Origin: Halostella litorea
GTDB lineage: Archaea; Halobacteriota; Halobacteria; Halobacteriales; Natronoarchaeaceae
Direction: 5' to 3'
DNA length: 64,000 nt
Assembly: GCF_004785955.1 (NCBI RefSeq)
Contig: NZ_SJER01000001.1
Location: 682,001 to 746,000, forward strand
The first letter of the stretch is position 1. Each line of letters starts with the position of its first letter. Below, piece after piece: positions 25,017-32,866 of this stretch. The notes under the pieces are model-generated. The model saw only the letters and a list, made by a program, of their open reading frames with translations, had not been told where the DNA came from and did not search any database. The translations under genes and the position numbers were made by a program.

Positions 25017-25250
25017 CTATACTTTACACTTGCGAAGCTTTTCGATAAGGTCACGGCCAATGACCGTCGTCGCCAGAATGTCGACGGTGTGTTCGGCGTT
25101 CACTGTGCACTCGACTCGCTGGCCGGCATCGACCGTCGCGACGGCAAAGGGATGGCGCTGGTCAAGGCCGAATTCGCGACGACGCACCGCCAGCAGGTGT
25201 CGCTGTCGCTGGTGCTAGTGGACGTGCTGAAGTGGCAGGAGACGCGATAA
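25017..25250 (+). pseudogene. open frame without start after the DUF7386-like gene; probable gene remnant
   Basis: Directly after the TAA at 25014-25016 the same frame runs open for 77 codons to a TAA at 25248-25250. The peptide includes LAKLFDKVTANDRRRQNVDGVFG and LSLVLVDVLKWQETR. There is no ATG near the beginning; a GTG at 25089 could start a 53-residue product. The amino-acid pattern looks protein-like, but third-position bias is moderate. It may be the C-terminal part of a decayed gene joined to the upstream gene by deletion, or a stop-interrupted extension. The family was not recognised. Confidence 0.35.
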
Positions 25251-25275
25251 AATATAGTCGGTAATCAAGTCGGCT

Positions 25276-25668
25276 TTAGTAGCCTTCGTACTTGATTGTC
25301 TGAATTACGTTGCTATTGCCGCTGTTCTGCTCGGCAACAACACTGATTGAACCATCGCCGCTGACGGTAAACTCGTGTGTCGACCCAACACTAGAGAGTT
25401 CTGGGTTAGTTCCGCCAGTGTCACCAGTGAACGTGACTTTGTCAGCGTTGCCCATGTCGGTGACTGTCACAGTGATCGTCCCAGAGCCGGAGTTCTTGTC
25501 CACAGACACCCCAGCGTTGACGTTACCATCTTGGCCCTGACCCAAGTCAAGGACGAACGCGCCGATGACGGCCGCTAGGATCACAGTGATTGCGACCATC
25601 AAAATCACGCCTATCACTGGCGAGACTGCACGTTCATCGTCTCCACTGGTTCGATTGCTACCGATCAT
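25276..25668 (-). CDS. type IV pilin, third gene of a three-pilin operon
   Basis: The protein has 130 residues. The short charged leader ends DDERA, followed by [20 protein letters not shown], the class III signal peptide processed by the prepilin peptidase PibD just before VSP. The hydrophobic H-domain then forms the filament core. The globular part (about 50-130) is beta-rich with Gly, Thr and Ser and includes [16 protein letters not shown]. The first 40 mature residues are nearly identical in the three tandem pilins, while the rest diverges. The ATG overlaps the stop of the preceding pilin gene by four bases. It probably serves surface adhesion or microcolony formation. Confidence 0.88.
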   Translation of the reverse strand: MIGSNRTSGDDERAVSPVIGVILMVAITVILAAVIGAFVLDLGQGQDGNVNAGVSVDKNSGSGTITVTVTDMGNADKVTFTGDTGGTNPELSSVGSTHEFTVSGDGSISVVAEQNSGNSNVIQTIKYEGY

Positions 25669-26057
25669 GTTCCAGTATCGATTGTCTGGACCTGGTTGCT
25701 ATTGGATGGGCTATCCGCCGTCCCCTGATAGGCAACCACCTGAACGGTCCCATTCCCACTCATATCGACACTGGCTCCGACACTATCAAGCTTCACGGGA
25801 TCACCGGTCGCGCCAGTAATCTTGGATCCACCTGAGACGAAGTAGACTCCATCTGCGTTCCCACTATCAGTCAGGGTTACTGTCCCACCGTCATTTTGGA
25901 CAGCAGCGTTGACGTTGCCTTCTTGGCCCTGGCCCAGATCGAGGACGAACGCGCCGATGACGGCCGCCAGGATCACAGTAATTGCGACCATCAAAATCAC
26001 GCCTATTACTGGCGAGACTGCGCCGTCGTCCTTGAACAGGGACTTATCGCCGATCAT
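25665..26057 (-). CDS. type IV pilin, second gene of a three-pilin operon
   Basis: The protein has 130 residues, with a leader ending KDDGA before [16 protein letters not shown] and a PibD-type cleavage site. The H-domain is shared with its two neighbours. The globular part contains [18 protein letters not shown] and ends VQTIDTGT. The pattern LTDxGNAD is common to all three copies, showing that they arose by duplication. Its start and stop both overlap the neighbouring pilin genes by four bases. Base composition is distinctly lower in GC than the surrounding housekeeping genes. Confidence 0.88.
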   Translation of the reverse strand: MIGDKSLFKDDGAVSPVIGVILMVAITVILAAVIGAFVLDLGQGQEGNVNAAVQNDGGTVTLTDSGNADGVYFVSGGSKITGATGDPVKLDSVGASVDMSGNGTVQVVAYQGTADSPSNSNQVQTIDTGT

Positions 26058-26446
26058 GGACTCGTAGATCCTGTCTTGAGCGTTTGCACGACGTTTGAGT
26101 TATCTGGGCTGCTTGAGTCGCCTTGGTAAGCAACGACCTGTACCTGGTTGTTCCCTCTCAGATCGTTACTAGTTGCACCGACGGACTCAAGCGGACCACC
26201 GGTACTGGATGCACCTTCGAACTTCACACCATCGGCGTTGCCCATATCGGTCAATGTAGCGACTCCAGTGCTATTGTCGTAGGACACTGCCGCGTTCACG
26301 TTGCCTTCCTGTCCCTGGCCGAGATCGAGGACGAAGGCACCGATAACGGCCGCCAGGATAACGGTTATAGCCACCATCAATATGACACCTATAACCGGGC
26401 TCACGGCACGATCGTCCTCTGTGCTGAATAACGTCTTTACGTTCAT
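26054..26446 (-). CDS. type IV pilin, first gene of a three-pilin operon
   Basis: The protein has 130 residues from ATG 26446 (MNVKTLFSTEDDRA); the frame is open for 17 codons upstream but lacks pilin character there. The leader is followed by [18 protein letters not shown] and the conserved [14 protein letters not shown] segment. The globular part has VATLTDMGNADGVKF and a Ser-rich end. It is the promoter-proximal gene of the cluster. Upstream is an AT-richer 292-base gap shared with a divergent gene at 26739, which probably holds both promoters. Confidence 0.88.
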   Translation of the reverse strand: MNVKTLFSTEDDRAVSPVIGVILMVAITVILAAVIGAFVLDLGQGQEGNVNAAVSYDNSTGVATLTDMGNADGVKFEGASSTGGPLESVGATSNDLRGNNQVQVVAYQGDSSSPDNSNVVQTLKTGSTSP

Positions 26447-26695
26447 AGTTGGTATTTTGCATCGCCAATACAGAACGACTAAGTGTTGGCATCCCAATTG
26501 ATACCATGACGCGCGAGGGGAGCGTTCAAGCCTGCCCCGCGCCGTCGCCGTTCTGTGATTGGTCGATGTCAGCTAGACCGACACATCGGTTACACTTATA
26601 CTTGTCTACCGAACATATCGTTTGCTACGATACAACCCCCGCTATCCCATTCTCAAGCGGCCATTGAACGACCGACTGAGGCGTTCTACACCGGT

Positions 26696-26705
26696 ACTAT
26701 AAATT
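26696..26705 (+). promoter_or_regulatory. TATA-like box before the 26739 gene
   Basis: ACTATAAATT lies about 35 bases before the ATG at 26739, in the AT-rich gap divergent from the pilin operon. Confidence 0.5.
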
Positions 26706-26738
26706 CCTATATCTACCGGGAATGGATACGGTGGAATA

Positions 26739-27011
26739 ATGACGACGCTGGTATCGCCGGAGGAGTTCTGCAGAACCTACGAACCCGGGACCAAAGACGA
26801 TACCGACGGTTGGGACCTTGTGCAGCAGTATTATCGCGCCACAAAGGCCAGCGCCGAGTTACGCGGTGGGAACGGAGGCCGAGCGGGATCATCGCGTGTC
26901 GCGAACCGACTCGGGCTCCCCCGTAGCAGACTGCGGGCCTGGATCGACGACGGTGGCAAACCCGACTCCCAACGTGGCTTACTGCAGCGATTCGCATACC
27001 AGTTCCTCTGA
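26739..27011 (+). CDS. short helix-turn-helix-like protein, possibly truncated
   Basis: The protein has 90 residues and starts MTTLVSPEEFCRTYEPGTK. The middle (RAGSSRVANRLGLPRSRLRAWIDDGGKPDSQRGL) reads like a helix-turn-helix of the resolvase or homeodomain-like type. This N-terminal module in haloarchaea is often followed by a longer protein. The last ten residues (LLQRFAYQFL) do not fit the acidic style, and the frame ends abruptly, so the gene may be a truncated or frameshifted fragment. Codon bias is moderate, as in the accessory block. Confidence 0.5.
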   Translation: MTTLVSPEEFCRTYEPGTKDDTDGWDLVQQYYRATKASAELRGGNGGRAGSSRVANRLGLPRSRLRAWIDDGGKPDSQRGLLQRFAYQFL

Positions 27012-27077
27012 ACGAATCGGGAAACTCGGGACCACTCGATTCCGTCGACAGATCCGATCGGGAACCGTCGGAGCGAG

Positions 27078-27395
27078 TCAGTCCTCCTCGTCCCCGTCGG
27101 GGAGCCGGCGGACCGCCCGCTCCCACCGCTCCTTGGCCACCTGGCCGGGGTCCGCGAACGGGTCGTAGGTGATGTCCTCGGCCGTGCCGAGATGCGCCGC
27201 CTCGTCGCCGGACCGTCGCCACAGGCCGTACGCCGTCACAGCGACGAGCGCCGCCAGCAGGACGGGCAGCGCGAGGCTGGCGGGGCCGTCGAGGGTGGCC
27301 GCCGCGAACAGCAGGGCCGACAGCAGCGCCGCCAACTGGAGCGCATAGAGGAGGCGGCGGAGCGCGTCGCCCGACAGGTCGACGGATCGGTCCAT
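27078..27395 (-). CDS. small two-helix membrane protein, paralog of the 1967-2296 protein
   Basis: The protein has 105 residues. Two hydrophobic helices (about 18-37 and 41-60) are followed by a tail with ITYDPFADPGQ-AKERWERAVRRLP and an acidic end. Order, spacing and tail match the protein at 1967-2296, although the membrane parts have diverged. Both copies have a YDP...PGQxAKERWxxAVxRLP signature. Function is unknown. It lies 70 bases upstream of the 27466 gene's stop and is transcribed in the same direction as the GNAT/ATP-grasp operon, but as a separate downstream gene. Confidence 0.8.
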   Translation of the reverse strand: MDRSVDLSGDALRRLLYALQLAALLSALLFAAATLDGPASLALPVLLAALVAVTAYGLWRRSGDEAAHLGTAEDITYDPFADPGQVAKERWERAVRRLPDGDEED

Positions 27396-27465
27396 CGTTC
27401 GTCCCGAGGTTCGGATCCCCGAGGAATAGGTTTTCCGCCGGCGTGACCGTCGGGTCCGGTCGGTG

Positions 27466-28725
27466 TCAGCGCGTGAGACCTCGGGGGGCAGCCGTCGGGA
27501 GGCCCGGCAGGTCGATCCCGGCCGTCACCCGGAGGTGTTCGGCCATCGCGTAGGCCATCCACGCCTGACACCAGCGCATGAGCGTGTACCGCTTCGAGAC
27601 GACCCGGCCCTTCCGGAAGCGGAAGCGGCCGTCGCCGGCGTACAGTTCCGCGCGCGTCCAGTCGAATATCCGGCGGGCGAGTTCCTGGTCGCCGGCGTAG
27701 GTGAAGGTGAGGATCCCTTGCGCGCAGGCGTGGATATCACGGGGGTACGCCGACGACTCGTCCCACCGGGGCGCGCCGGAGTCCTCGAACATCGTCCGGG
27801 AGAACGCGAGGGCGTCGTCGACCGTGTCGGCGTACCGGTCGCCGGCGACGTCCGCGTACCGGAGGAACGACTCGACGACGAACCCGTTGTGGAAGTTGTC
27901 CATCGAGAGGTGCGAGGCGTCGGCCGGGTCGCGGTAGTGCCAGCCGCCGCGGTCGGTCTGCAGGGCGGCGACGTGGTCGAGGATGGCCGTCGCGCGGTCC
28001 AGCAGTTCCGCGTCGCCCGTGTGTTCGTACAGGTCGACCAGCAGGCGCGCTCCGATCGCCCCGGCGTTGATGGTGTAGTACTCGTCGGAGTCGTTCGTGT
28101 GGTAGTCGATCACCGCGCCGCCGTCGACCTCGCGATAGTGCAGGTCGTCGACGACGAAGTCGGCGGCGGTGCGCGCCGGGGCCGCGTACTCCGGGTCGAG
28201 CGTCGACGCGGCCAGCAGCGCGCGGACCGGCGGGGCCGTCGCGACGACCGAGGGGTCCGCGGGGTGGCTGAGCGTGTCCAGCGTCTGGATCCGGTGTTTG
28301 TGGCCGCCGCAGAAGCCGCGGTAGCCGGTCGAGCGGTTGTCGAGCAGCCAGTCGACCAGGTGGCGCGCCTCGCCGGCGTAGTCGACCGACGGGTCGGTCC
28401 CGGGGACGTCCCGGGCGGCGAGTCGGCCGGTTGCGAGGTTGGCCGCCGCGAACAGCCCCGCGCCCATGAAGTTGCGGCGGCGCTCGACGAGGAACAGCGG
28501 GCGGACGTTGACGGGGGCGCGCTTTATCGTCTCCTGGAAGGCGAGGTTGACCCACTTGTTCTCGACGGGGAGCGCGCGCAGCAGGCGGCTGCTCAGTCCG
28601 TCGCAGTAGTCCCAGCCGACGTAGTTGCGGGCCCGGGAGTACGAAAGCGTCTCGCGAAGGGTCCGGCTCATCCGCTCGACGGCGGGCGAGTCGTCGGTTC
28701 GGACGGCGTCGACCGTCTCGCTCAT
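27466..28725 (-). CDS. alpha/alpha-toroid protein of a GNAT/ATP-grasp operon
   Basis: The protein has 419 residues from ATG 28725. It has repeated helical hairpins with Asp/His/Trp-rich loops: GFCGGHKHRIQTLDTLSHPAD near 156, YHTNDSDEYYTINAGAIGARLL near 215, GGWHYRDPADASHLSMDNFHNGFVVE near 268, and SAYPRDIHACAQGI near 335. This is the style of (alpha/alpha)6-barrel glycosidases, polysaccharide lyases and lanthionine-cyclase-like proteins. Haloarchaeal relatives occur in surface-polysaccharide clusters and are often misnamed as transport or cyclase proteins. Its start overlaps the ATP-grasp stop by four bases. The substrate is unknown. Confidence 0.7.
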   Translation of the reverse strand: MSETVDAVRTDDSPAVERMSRTLRETLSYSRARNYVGWDYCDGLSSRLLRALPVENKWVNLAFQETIKRAPVNVRPLFLVERRRNFMGAGLFAAANLATGRLAARDVPGTDPSVDYAGEARHLVDWLLDNRSTGYRGFCGGHKHRIQTLDTLSHPADPSVVATAPPVRALLAASTLDPEYAAPARTAADFVVDDLHYREVDGGAVIDYHTNDSDEYYTINAGAIGARLLVDLYEHTGDAELLDRATAILDHVAALQTDRGGWHYRDPADASHLSMDNFHNGFVVESFLRYADVAGDRYADTVDDALAFSRTMFEDSGAPRWDESSAYPRDIHACAQGILTFTYAGDQELARRIFDWTRAELYAGDGRFRFRKGRVVSKRYTLMRWCQAWMAYAMAEHLRVTAGIDLPGLPTAAPRGLTR

Positions 28726-29957
28726 CGTCCCCTCCGCGGGTCCAGGCGGGCGATCAGGGGCGCGACCCGCCCGTCGGTTTCCGGTACTGGCTCCGGCACC
28801 TCGCCGTCCGGCCGACCGTCGTTGCCCGCCCCGCAGTCGCCCGCCTCGTCGTCCGCGGGCGGCGTGAACCACGCCCGGTAGTCGTGGAGGTTGAAGTCGG
28901 GGCGGGCCGGCGGCCACAGCATCGACAGCGCCGCCCGCGGGAGCGACTCGTCGGGGTCGCCGGCCGCGAAGTTCAGCTCGCGGAGGGGAAACACCATCTC
29001 GCGGCGCTGGTCGGGCGTCGGCGGCGTCCAGGGCAGGTCGAGCGTCTCCGCGACCATCGTCGAGACGAAGCGGTAGCCGGCCTGGCTGGCGAGGGCGTAC
29101 GACGCCCACAGCTTCGGGTTGACCTCCATCAGCACGTACGAGCCGTCGGCGCGGCGCTTGAACTCCACCAGCGCGAGCCCGTGCCAGTCGAGCGCCCGGA
29201 GGATCCGGACCGCCGCCGCCTCCAGTTCGGGGTCGCGGTACACCCGGACACGCGTCCCGCTGCCGCCCTGTCTCGGTATCGACCGCCGTTCCTCGTGTTC
29301 GAACAGGGTGCGCACCTCGCCGTCGAGAAACAGCGCGCCGCAGGCGTACGTGTTCGACCCGCCGACGTACTCCTGGACGAGCACGTCGTCGTCGCCCGCC
29401 TCCGCGAGGCGGTCGTACGTCGCCCGGAACTCCTGGGGGCCGTCGACGACGGCGGTGACGTTCTCCCCGGACTCGTGTCTCGCCTTGAGAAAGAGGGGGA
29501 AGGGGAGGTCCTCGGCGGCGTCGGCCGCGCGGTCGGCGTCGGCGAGGGCCGAGAAGTCCGCCGGGGTGTCGATGCCGAGGTCGGCCGCCAGCGACAGCGT
29601 CCGCCGCTTGTCGACGGCGGCCCGCACCGCGTCCGACGGCGGCAGGCAGCACTCGACCCCGTCGGGGAGCCGGCCGCGTATCCCGTCCATCGCCTCGACC
29701 GAGCGGTAGCCGACGGGTACCACCACGTCCGGGCGGTGGCGGTCGACGACCCGCAGGAGTTCGGCCGCGTAGCCGTCGCCGGTCGTGTCGACTGGTTCGC
29801 CGACGTCGCAGTACGTCGAGCGCAACAGCCTGCTCTCCGGCGACGTGCCGACGCCGACGACGGTGGCGTCCAGGTCGACCGACAGCTCCGTCGCGACCTG
29901 GATCGCGTTGTCGAAGTCGCCGTCCAGCACCATAGCGCGGGGCGGTCTGTCGGGCAT
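28722..29957 (-). CDS. ATP-grasp carboxylate-amine ligase-like protein
   Basis: This 411-residue protein has an N-terminal Rossmann-like domain (RAMVLDGDFDNAIQVATELS, residues 6-25, then VVVPVGYRSVEAM). The ATP-grasp fold follows: DKRRTLSLAADLGIDTP near 120, PLFLKARHESGENV near 155 with the ATP-binding Lys, VLVQEYVGGSNTYACG near 200, and the metal-binding LMEVNPKLWASYALA near 277. It resembles PylC- and carbamoylphosphate-type ligases that join a carboxylate to an amine through an acyl phosphate. Overlaps and two-base gaps tie it to the GNAT and toroid genes. The product is unknown. Confidence 0.8.
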   Translation of the reverse strand: MPDRPPRAMVLDGDFDNAIQVATELSVDLDATVVGVGTSPESRLLRSTYCDVGEPVDTTGDGYAAELLRVVDRHRPDVVVPVGYRSVEAMDGIRGRLPDGVECCLPPSDAVRAAVDKRRTLSLAADLGIDTPADFSALADADRAADAAEDLPFPLFLKARHESGENVTAVVDGPQEFRATYDRLAEAGDDDVLVQEYVGGSNTYACGALFLDGEVRTLFEHEERRSIPRQGGSGTRVRVYRDPELEAAAVRILRALDWHGLALVEFKRRADGSYVLMEVNPKLWASYALASQAGYRFVSTMVAETLDLPWTPPTPDQRREMVFPLRELNFAAGDPDESLPRAALSMLWPPARPDFNLHDYRAWFTPPADDEAGDCGAGNDGRPDGEVPEPVPETDGRVAPLIARLDPRRGR

Positions 29958-29959
29958 GG

Positions 29960-31075
29960 TCAGAACCGGTCCTGTTCCGCGAAGGTGAGCGCCCAGTTCC
30001 CCGGGTCCGCGAGCGCCGCCCGCTGCTGCGACGGGCTGCCCCCGTCGCCGCCGAGCGGGCGGGCCGCGAGCCGCAGCCCCGTACAGAACCGGGCGACGAC
30101 CGGCGCGTCGTCCGGCACGAACCCGTACCGCGCGAGCAGCCCCGGCGGGAGCGTCGACTCGGCAACGGCGAGCACGGCCGCGTCCGCGTCGTCCTCGCAC
30201 CACGCCGCGAGCAGGCGGCCGAACGCCCCGCGCCGGCCGCCCGACAGCGGGAGCGCGTCGAATAACCTGACCCGGTCGCCGTCCCTCGTCCGGGTGACGA
30301 ACGCGGCCGCCGGGCCGTCCCCGTCCCGCGCCACGTACGTCGTGTGGTCGAACGCGGGGTTCGCGTACCACCAGTCGAGGAACGTCTCGTCCCGCTCGGC
30401 GTGGAAGCCGTCCGCCCCGGCGGCGTACAGGTCGGCGAGGACGCCCGCGGGGACGCCGTCGTGCTCGTCGACCTCCAGGTCGGCGGCGGGCCCTGTCCGT
30501 TCACAGAGGGACAGACAGCCGCGGAGGACCGGCCCCGCAGCCGCCGCGAGCCGCGCCGGGACCCGTTCGGCCCCGTCGGCGACCGCCGCGGGGTCCTGCA
30601 GCCGGTAGTGGGTCGCGACCCGGTCGACGCCGACCCAGCCCAGGTCCTGCTGCGCGCGGAACGCCCCCGGGTTCGGGTAGTTGAAGAAAAACGACGGCCG
30701 CCCCGTCTCGTAGCGCGCTATCGCGGCCTCCGTCATCCGGGTGTACAGGCCGTTCCGGCGGTGGTCGGAGTCCACGACGGCGTCCGCCGGCTGGAGCGCG
30801 AGCGTCGCGTCCCCGCCCCGCCGGAGCCGGAACGGGACGTACGCCTGCACGCCGACCACCTCGTCCGCGCCCCACGGCCCGGACTCGCGGACGGCGACGG
30901 TCACCGGCACGTGCGAGAGGTACGGGTCCCGGAGGTACTTCCAGTCGAACCAGTCCCCGCTCGGCCGCCGGCCCCACTCCCGCTCGTACAGCGACAGTAT
31001 CCCGTCCCGGTCCCCCGCCTCGTACCAGCGGACGGCGTACTCGTCGCCGGACTCGCGCGAAACCGTCTGGCTCAT
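29960..31075 (-). CDS. GNAT-type acyltransferase, duplicated (FemAB-like arrangement)
   Basis: The protein has 371 residues. The first half has WFDWKYLRDPYLSHVPVTVAV and the acyl-CoA loop region DSDHRRNGLYTRMTEAAIARYE near 105. The second half repeats the theme with FLDWWYANPAFDHTTYVA and a degenerate acceptor domain (GRRGAFGRLLAAW). The two-lobed layout recalls Fem-type peptidyl or amino-acyl transferases. It is the first gene of the GNAT / ATP-grasp / toroid operon, two bases before the ATP-grasp ATG, so the three probably make or modify one compound, for instance a cell-surface sugar or peptide. The reaction is inferred, not shown. Confidence 0.75.
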   Translation of the reverse strand: MSQTVSRESGDEYAVRWYEAGDRDGILSLYEREWGRRPSGDWFDWKYLRDPYLSHVPVTVAVRESGPWGADEVVGVQAYVPFRLRRGGDATLALQPADAVVDSDHRRNGLYTRMTEAAIARYETGRPSFFFNYPNPGAFRAQQDLGWVGVDRVATHYRLQDPAAVADGAERVPARLAAAAGPVLRGCLSLCERTGPAADLEVDEHDGVPAGVLADLYAAGADGFHAERDETFLDWWYANPAFDHTTYVARDGDGPAAAFVTRTRDGDRVRLFDALPLSGGRRGAFGRLLAAWCEDDADAAVLAVAESTLPPGLLARYGFVPDDAPVVARFCTGLRLAARPLGGDGGSPSQQRAALADPGNWALTFAEQDRF

Positions 31076-31281
31076 TGCTATCGCCGTAGCGGGGGCACGG
31101 GTTTTGTTATGCCGCCGTTAGCCGACCGGCCGCCGGGCGACGCCGGGAGTAGTCTCGGGTTGCGAGCGGCGGGTCCGCCCCAGTCCGACGGACACCGCGG
31201 CCGCCCGGCCGCCGGCGGCCGGGGGCGACCGCCCCGTCGCCGCACCCGGGGTTAGATGTACGTTGCCCCGGTAGGGATCGT

Positions 31282-31749
31282 ATGACGACGTTCACCGGCC
31301 GGTGGTCGCGCGAGGAAGCCGAGTCCTTTCTCCGGGAGACGACCGTTCCCGTCCGGCTGGCGTGCGAGCGCCCGGACGGCTCGCTGTGGATGCTGTCGCT
31401 GTGGTTTCGCTACCGCGGGGGCGCGCTGTGGTGTGCGACCGCGAGCGACGCGGACGTGGTCGACTACCTCCGCCGCGACGACCGCGTCGCCTTCGAGGTG
31501 TCGACGAACGACCCGCCGTACCGCGGCGTCCGCGGCGAGGGGGCGGCGACCGTCGCCGGCGACGACGACAAGGAACTCCTGCGGGAACTGCTGGAGCGGT
31601 ATCTCGGCGGCACGGAGTCGTCGCTCGCCCGGCGGCTGCTCGACGACGGGCGCGACGAGGCGACCGTCCGGGTCGACCCGAACCGGGTCTACAGCTGGGA
31701 CTTCTCCGACCGGATGGCGGACGCCGCTCCGCCCGACGAGCCGGGGTAG
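31282..31749 (+). CDS. pyridoxamine 5'-phosphate oxidase-like flavin/F420-binding protein
   Basis: This 155-residue, single-domain split-barrel protein starts WSREEAESFLRETTVPVRLA, then LWMLSLWFRYRGGALWCATA, VDYLRRDDRVAFEV and RGVRGEGAATV. These are the strands that hold FMN, F420 or heme in this superfamily. The terminal VDPNRVYSWDFSDRM segment is often seen in haloarchaeal members. It could be an F420- or FMN-dependent reductase; the substrate is unknown. The gene is divergent from the GNAT operon with 206 bases between. Confidence 0.82.
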   Translation: MTTFTGRWSREEAESFLRETTVPVRLACERPDGSLWMLSLWFRYRGGALWCATASDADVVDYLRRDDRVAFEVSTNDPPYRGVRGEGAATVAGDDDKELLRELLERYLGGTESSLARRLLDDGRDEATVRVDPNRVYSWDFSDRMADAAPPDEPG

Positions 31750-31897
31750 CGACGCCGACCCGTCAGATCCCGACGATGCGGATTTATGGTCGTCGGGCCC
31801 GTACCGATCCCCGGACGCACAGTGTCACACGCTCCATCGTGCGTCCACCCCCTCTGTGATCGAGGGATTCACGCTTCTCCAGCCCCGACGGTGTAGC

Positions 31898-31936
31898 ATG
31901 ATCGACGCGACGGCTGACGGTGGGGGTGACCGGTAG
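31898..31936 (+). CDS. possible 12-residue leader peptide
   Basis: ATG 31898 opens a 12-codon frame (MIDATADGGGDR) whose TAG overlaps the GTG start of the next gene by one base (TAGTG). Such a layout can couple translation. A GATTTATGG promoter-like box near 31779-31787 would give a leader containing this frame. There is no other support. Confidence 0.25.
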   Translation: MIDATADGGGDR

Positions 31937-32139
31937 TGGTCTCCGAGAAGGTGGCGTTCGGCATCGTCCTCGCGAGCGGCGTGATGATCCCGGGACTGGC
32001 GAAGTACTTCCTCTCGTCGGCCGGCTATCCGAACCTCGGCTCGATCGTCTGGTTCCTCGGCTTCGGCACGATGGTCGCCGTCGTCTGGTACGTGTGGCTC
32101 AGACCGCTCGACATCACCGGGCCGATCGGGTCGGAATAA
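31936..32139 (+). CDS. conserved small two-helix membrane protein
   Basis: The protein has 67 residues from GTG 31936. Two helices (about 6-26 and 33-54) are separated by a short loop with SSAGYPNLG, and it ends RPLDITGPIGSE. From memory the sequence type is widespread in haloarchaea with no assigned role. It is followed 40 bases later by another small membrane protein with its own AAGTTTAAAGG promoter-like box, so the two may be independent. Confidence 0.72.
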   Translation: MVSEKVAFGIVLASGVMIPGLAKYFLSSAGYPNLGSIVWFLGFGTMVAVVWYVWLRPLDITGPIGSE

Positions 32140-32142
32140 CAA

Positions 32143-32150
32143 GTTTAAAG
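32143..32150 (+). promoter_or_regulatory. TATA-like box before the 32180 gene
   Basis: GTTTAAAG lies about 33 bases before the ATG at 32180. It is AT-rich against a GC-rich background. Confidence 0.5.
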
Positions 32151-32179
32151 GCCGATTCGGCGGCAACCTTTCGATACGG

Positions 32180-32437
32180 ATGACCGAGATACCGCTGCAG
32201 GCGCTCGACGATTTCCTGCTCAACTACCACGTCGGGCACGCCCTGTTGCTCCTGTTCGCGCTGTCGATCCTCGGCTCGCTGCCGCTGAAGTCAGGGAAGG
32301 TGCTGTCGCTGAACGCGACGGCGTTCGGTGTCCTGTTCATGGTCACCCCCGCCAGCCAGGCACCCATCACCTACCGCTATCTCGGTATCGTGTTGCTCAT
32401 CGTCGGCCCGGTCCTGTACGCGACCACGCGCCGATAG
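32180..32437 (+). CDS. small membrane protein of unknown function
   Basis: The protein has 85 residues. An N-terminal amphipathic segment (MTEIPLQALDDFLLNYHVGHA) is followed by three hydrophobic stretches (about 20-36, 43-58, 64-80). The loops contain LKSGKVLSLNATAF and TPASQAPITYRYLG. No motif is recognised. It is part of a row of small genes leading to the PDCD5 homolog, 77 bases upstream of it. Confidence 0.7.
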   Translation: MTEIPLQALDDFLLNYHVGHALLLLFALSILGSLPLKSGKVLSLNATAFGVLFMVTPASQAPITYRYLGIVLLIVGPVLYATTRR

Positions 32438-32514
32438 CGGTTCTTTCGGCCTCCCGCCCCCCGAACTCTCGGTCCGTAATGATTTTGCCGCCAGCTATCT
32501 AACCCCGTGGTACG

Positions 32515-32865
32515 ATGAGCAACAGCCCCGACGAGGACGAGCTCGACGAGCTCCGACAGAAGAAGATGGAACAGCTCAAGGAGCGACAGGCGGAGGGCGG
32601 CGACGCCGAGGCCCAGCAGCGCCGGCAGGAGCAGGCCGACGCCCAGAAGAAGGCGGTGCTCCGCCAGCACCTCACCGACGGCGCCCGCAAGCGCCTGAAC
32701 TCCGTGAAGATGAGCAAGCCCGACTTCGGCGAACAGGTCGAGCGCCAGGTCGTCGCGCTCGCCCAGAGCGGCCGCATCCAGGGGAAGATAGACGAGGAGA
32801 AGATGAAAGATCTCCTCCGCGAACTCAAGCCCGACTCCCAGAGCTACAACATCAAGCGTCGGTGA
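32515..32865 (+). CDS. PDCD5-like DNA-binding protein
   Basis: The protein has 116 residues. A charged N-terminal helix ([20 protein letters not shown]) precedes the three-helix core: [22 protein letters not shown], then [21 protein letters not shown], then [15 protein letters not shown]. This is the archaeal relative of human programmed cell death protein 5, annotated as a DNA-binding protein; its archaeal role may be chaperone or ribosome related. The start of the PP-loop gene follows its stop by one base, so the two are cotranscribed. Confidence 0.9.
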   Translation: MSNSPDEDELDELRQKKMEQLKERQAEGGDAEAQQRRQEQADAQKKAVLRQHLTDGARKRLNSVKMSKPDFGEQVERQVVALAQSGRIQGKIDEEKMKDLLRELKPDSQSYNIKRR

Positions 32866-32866
32866 G

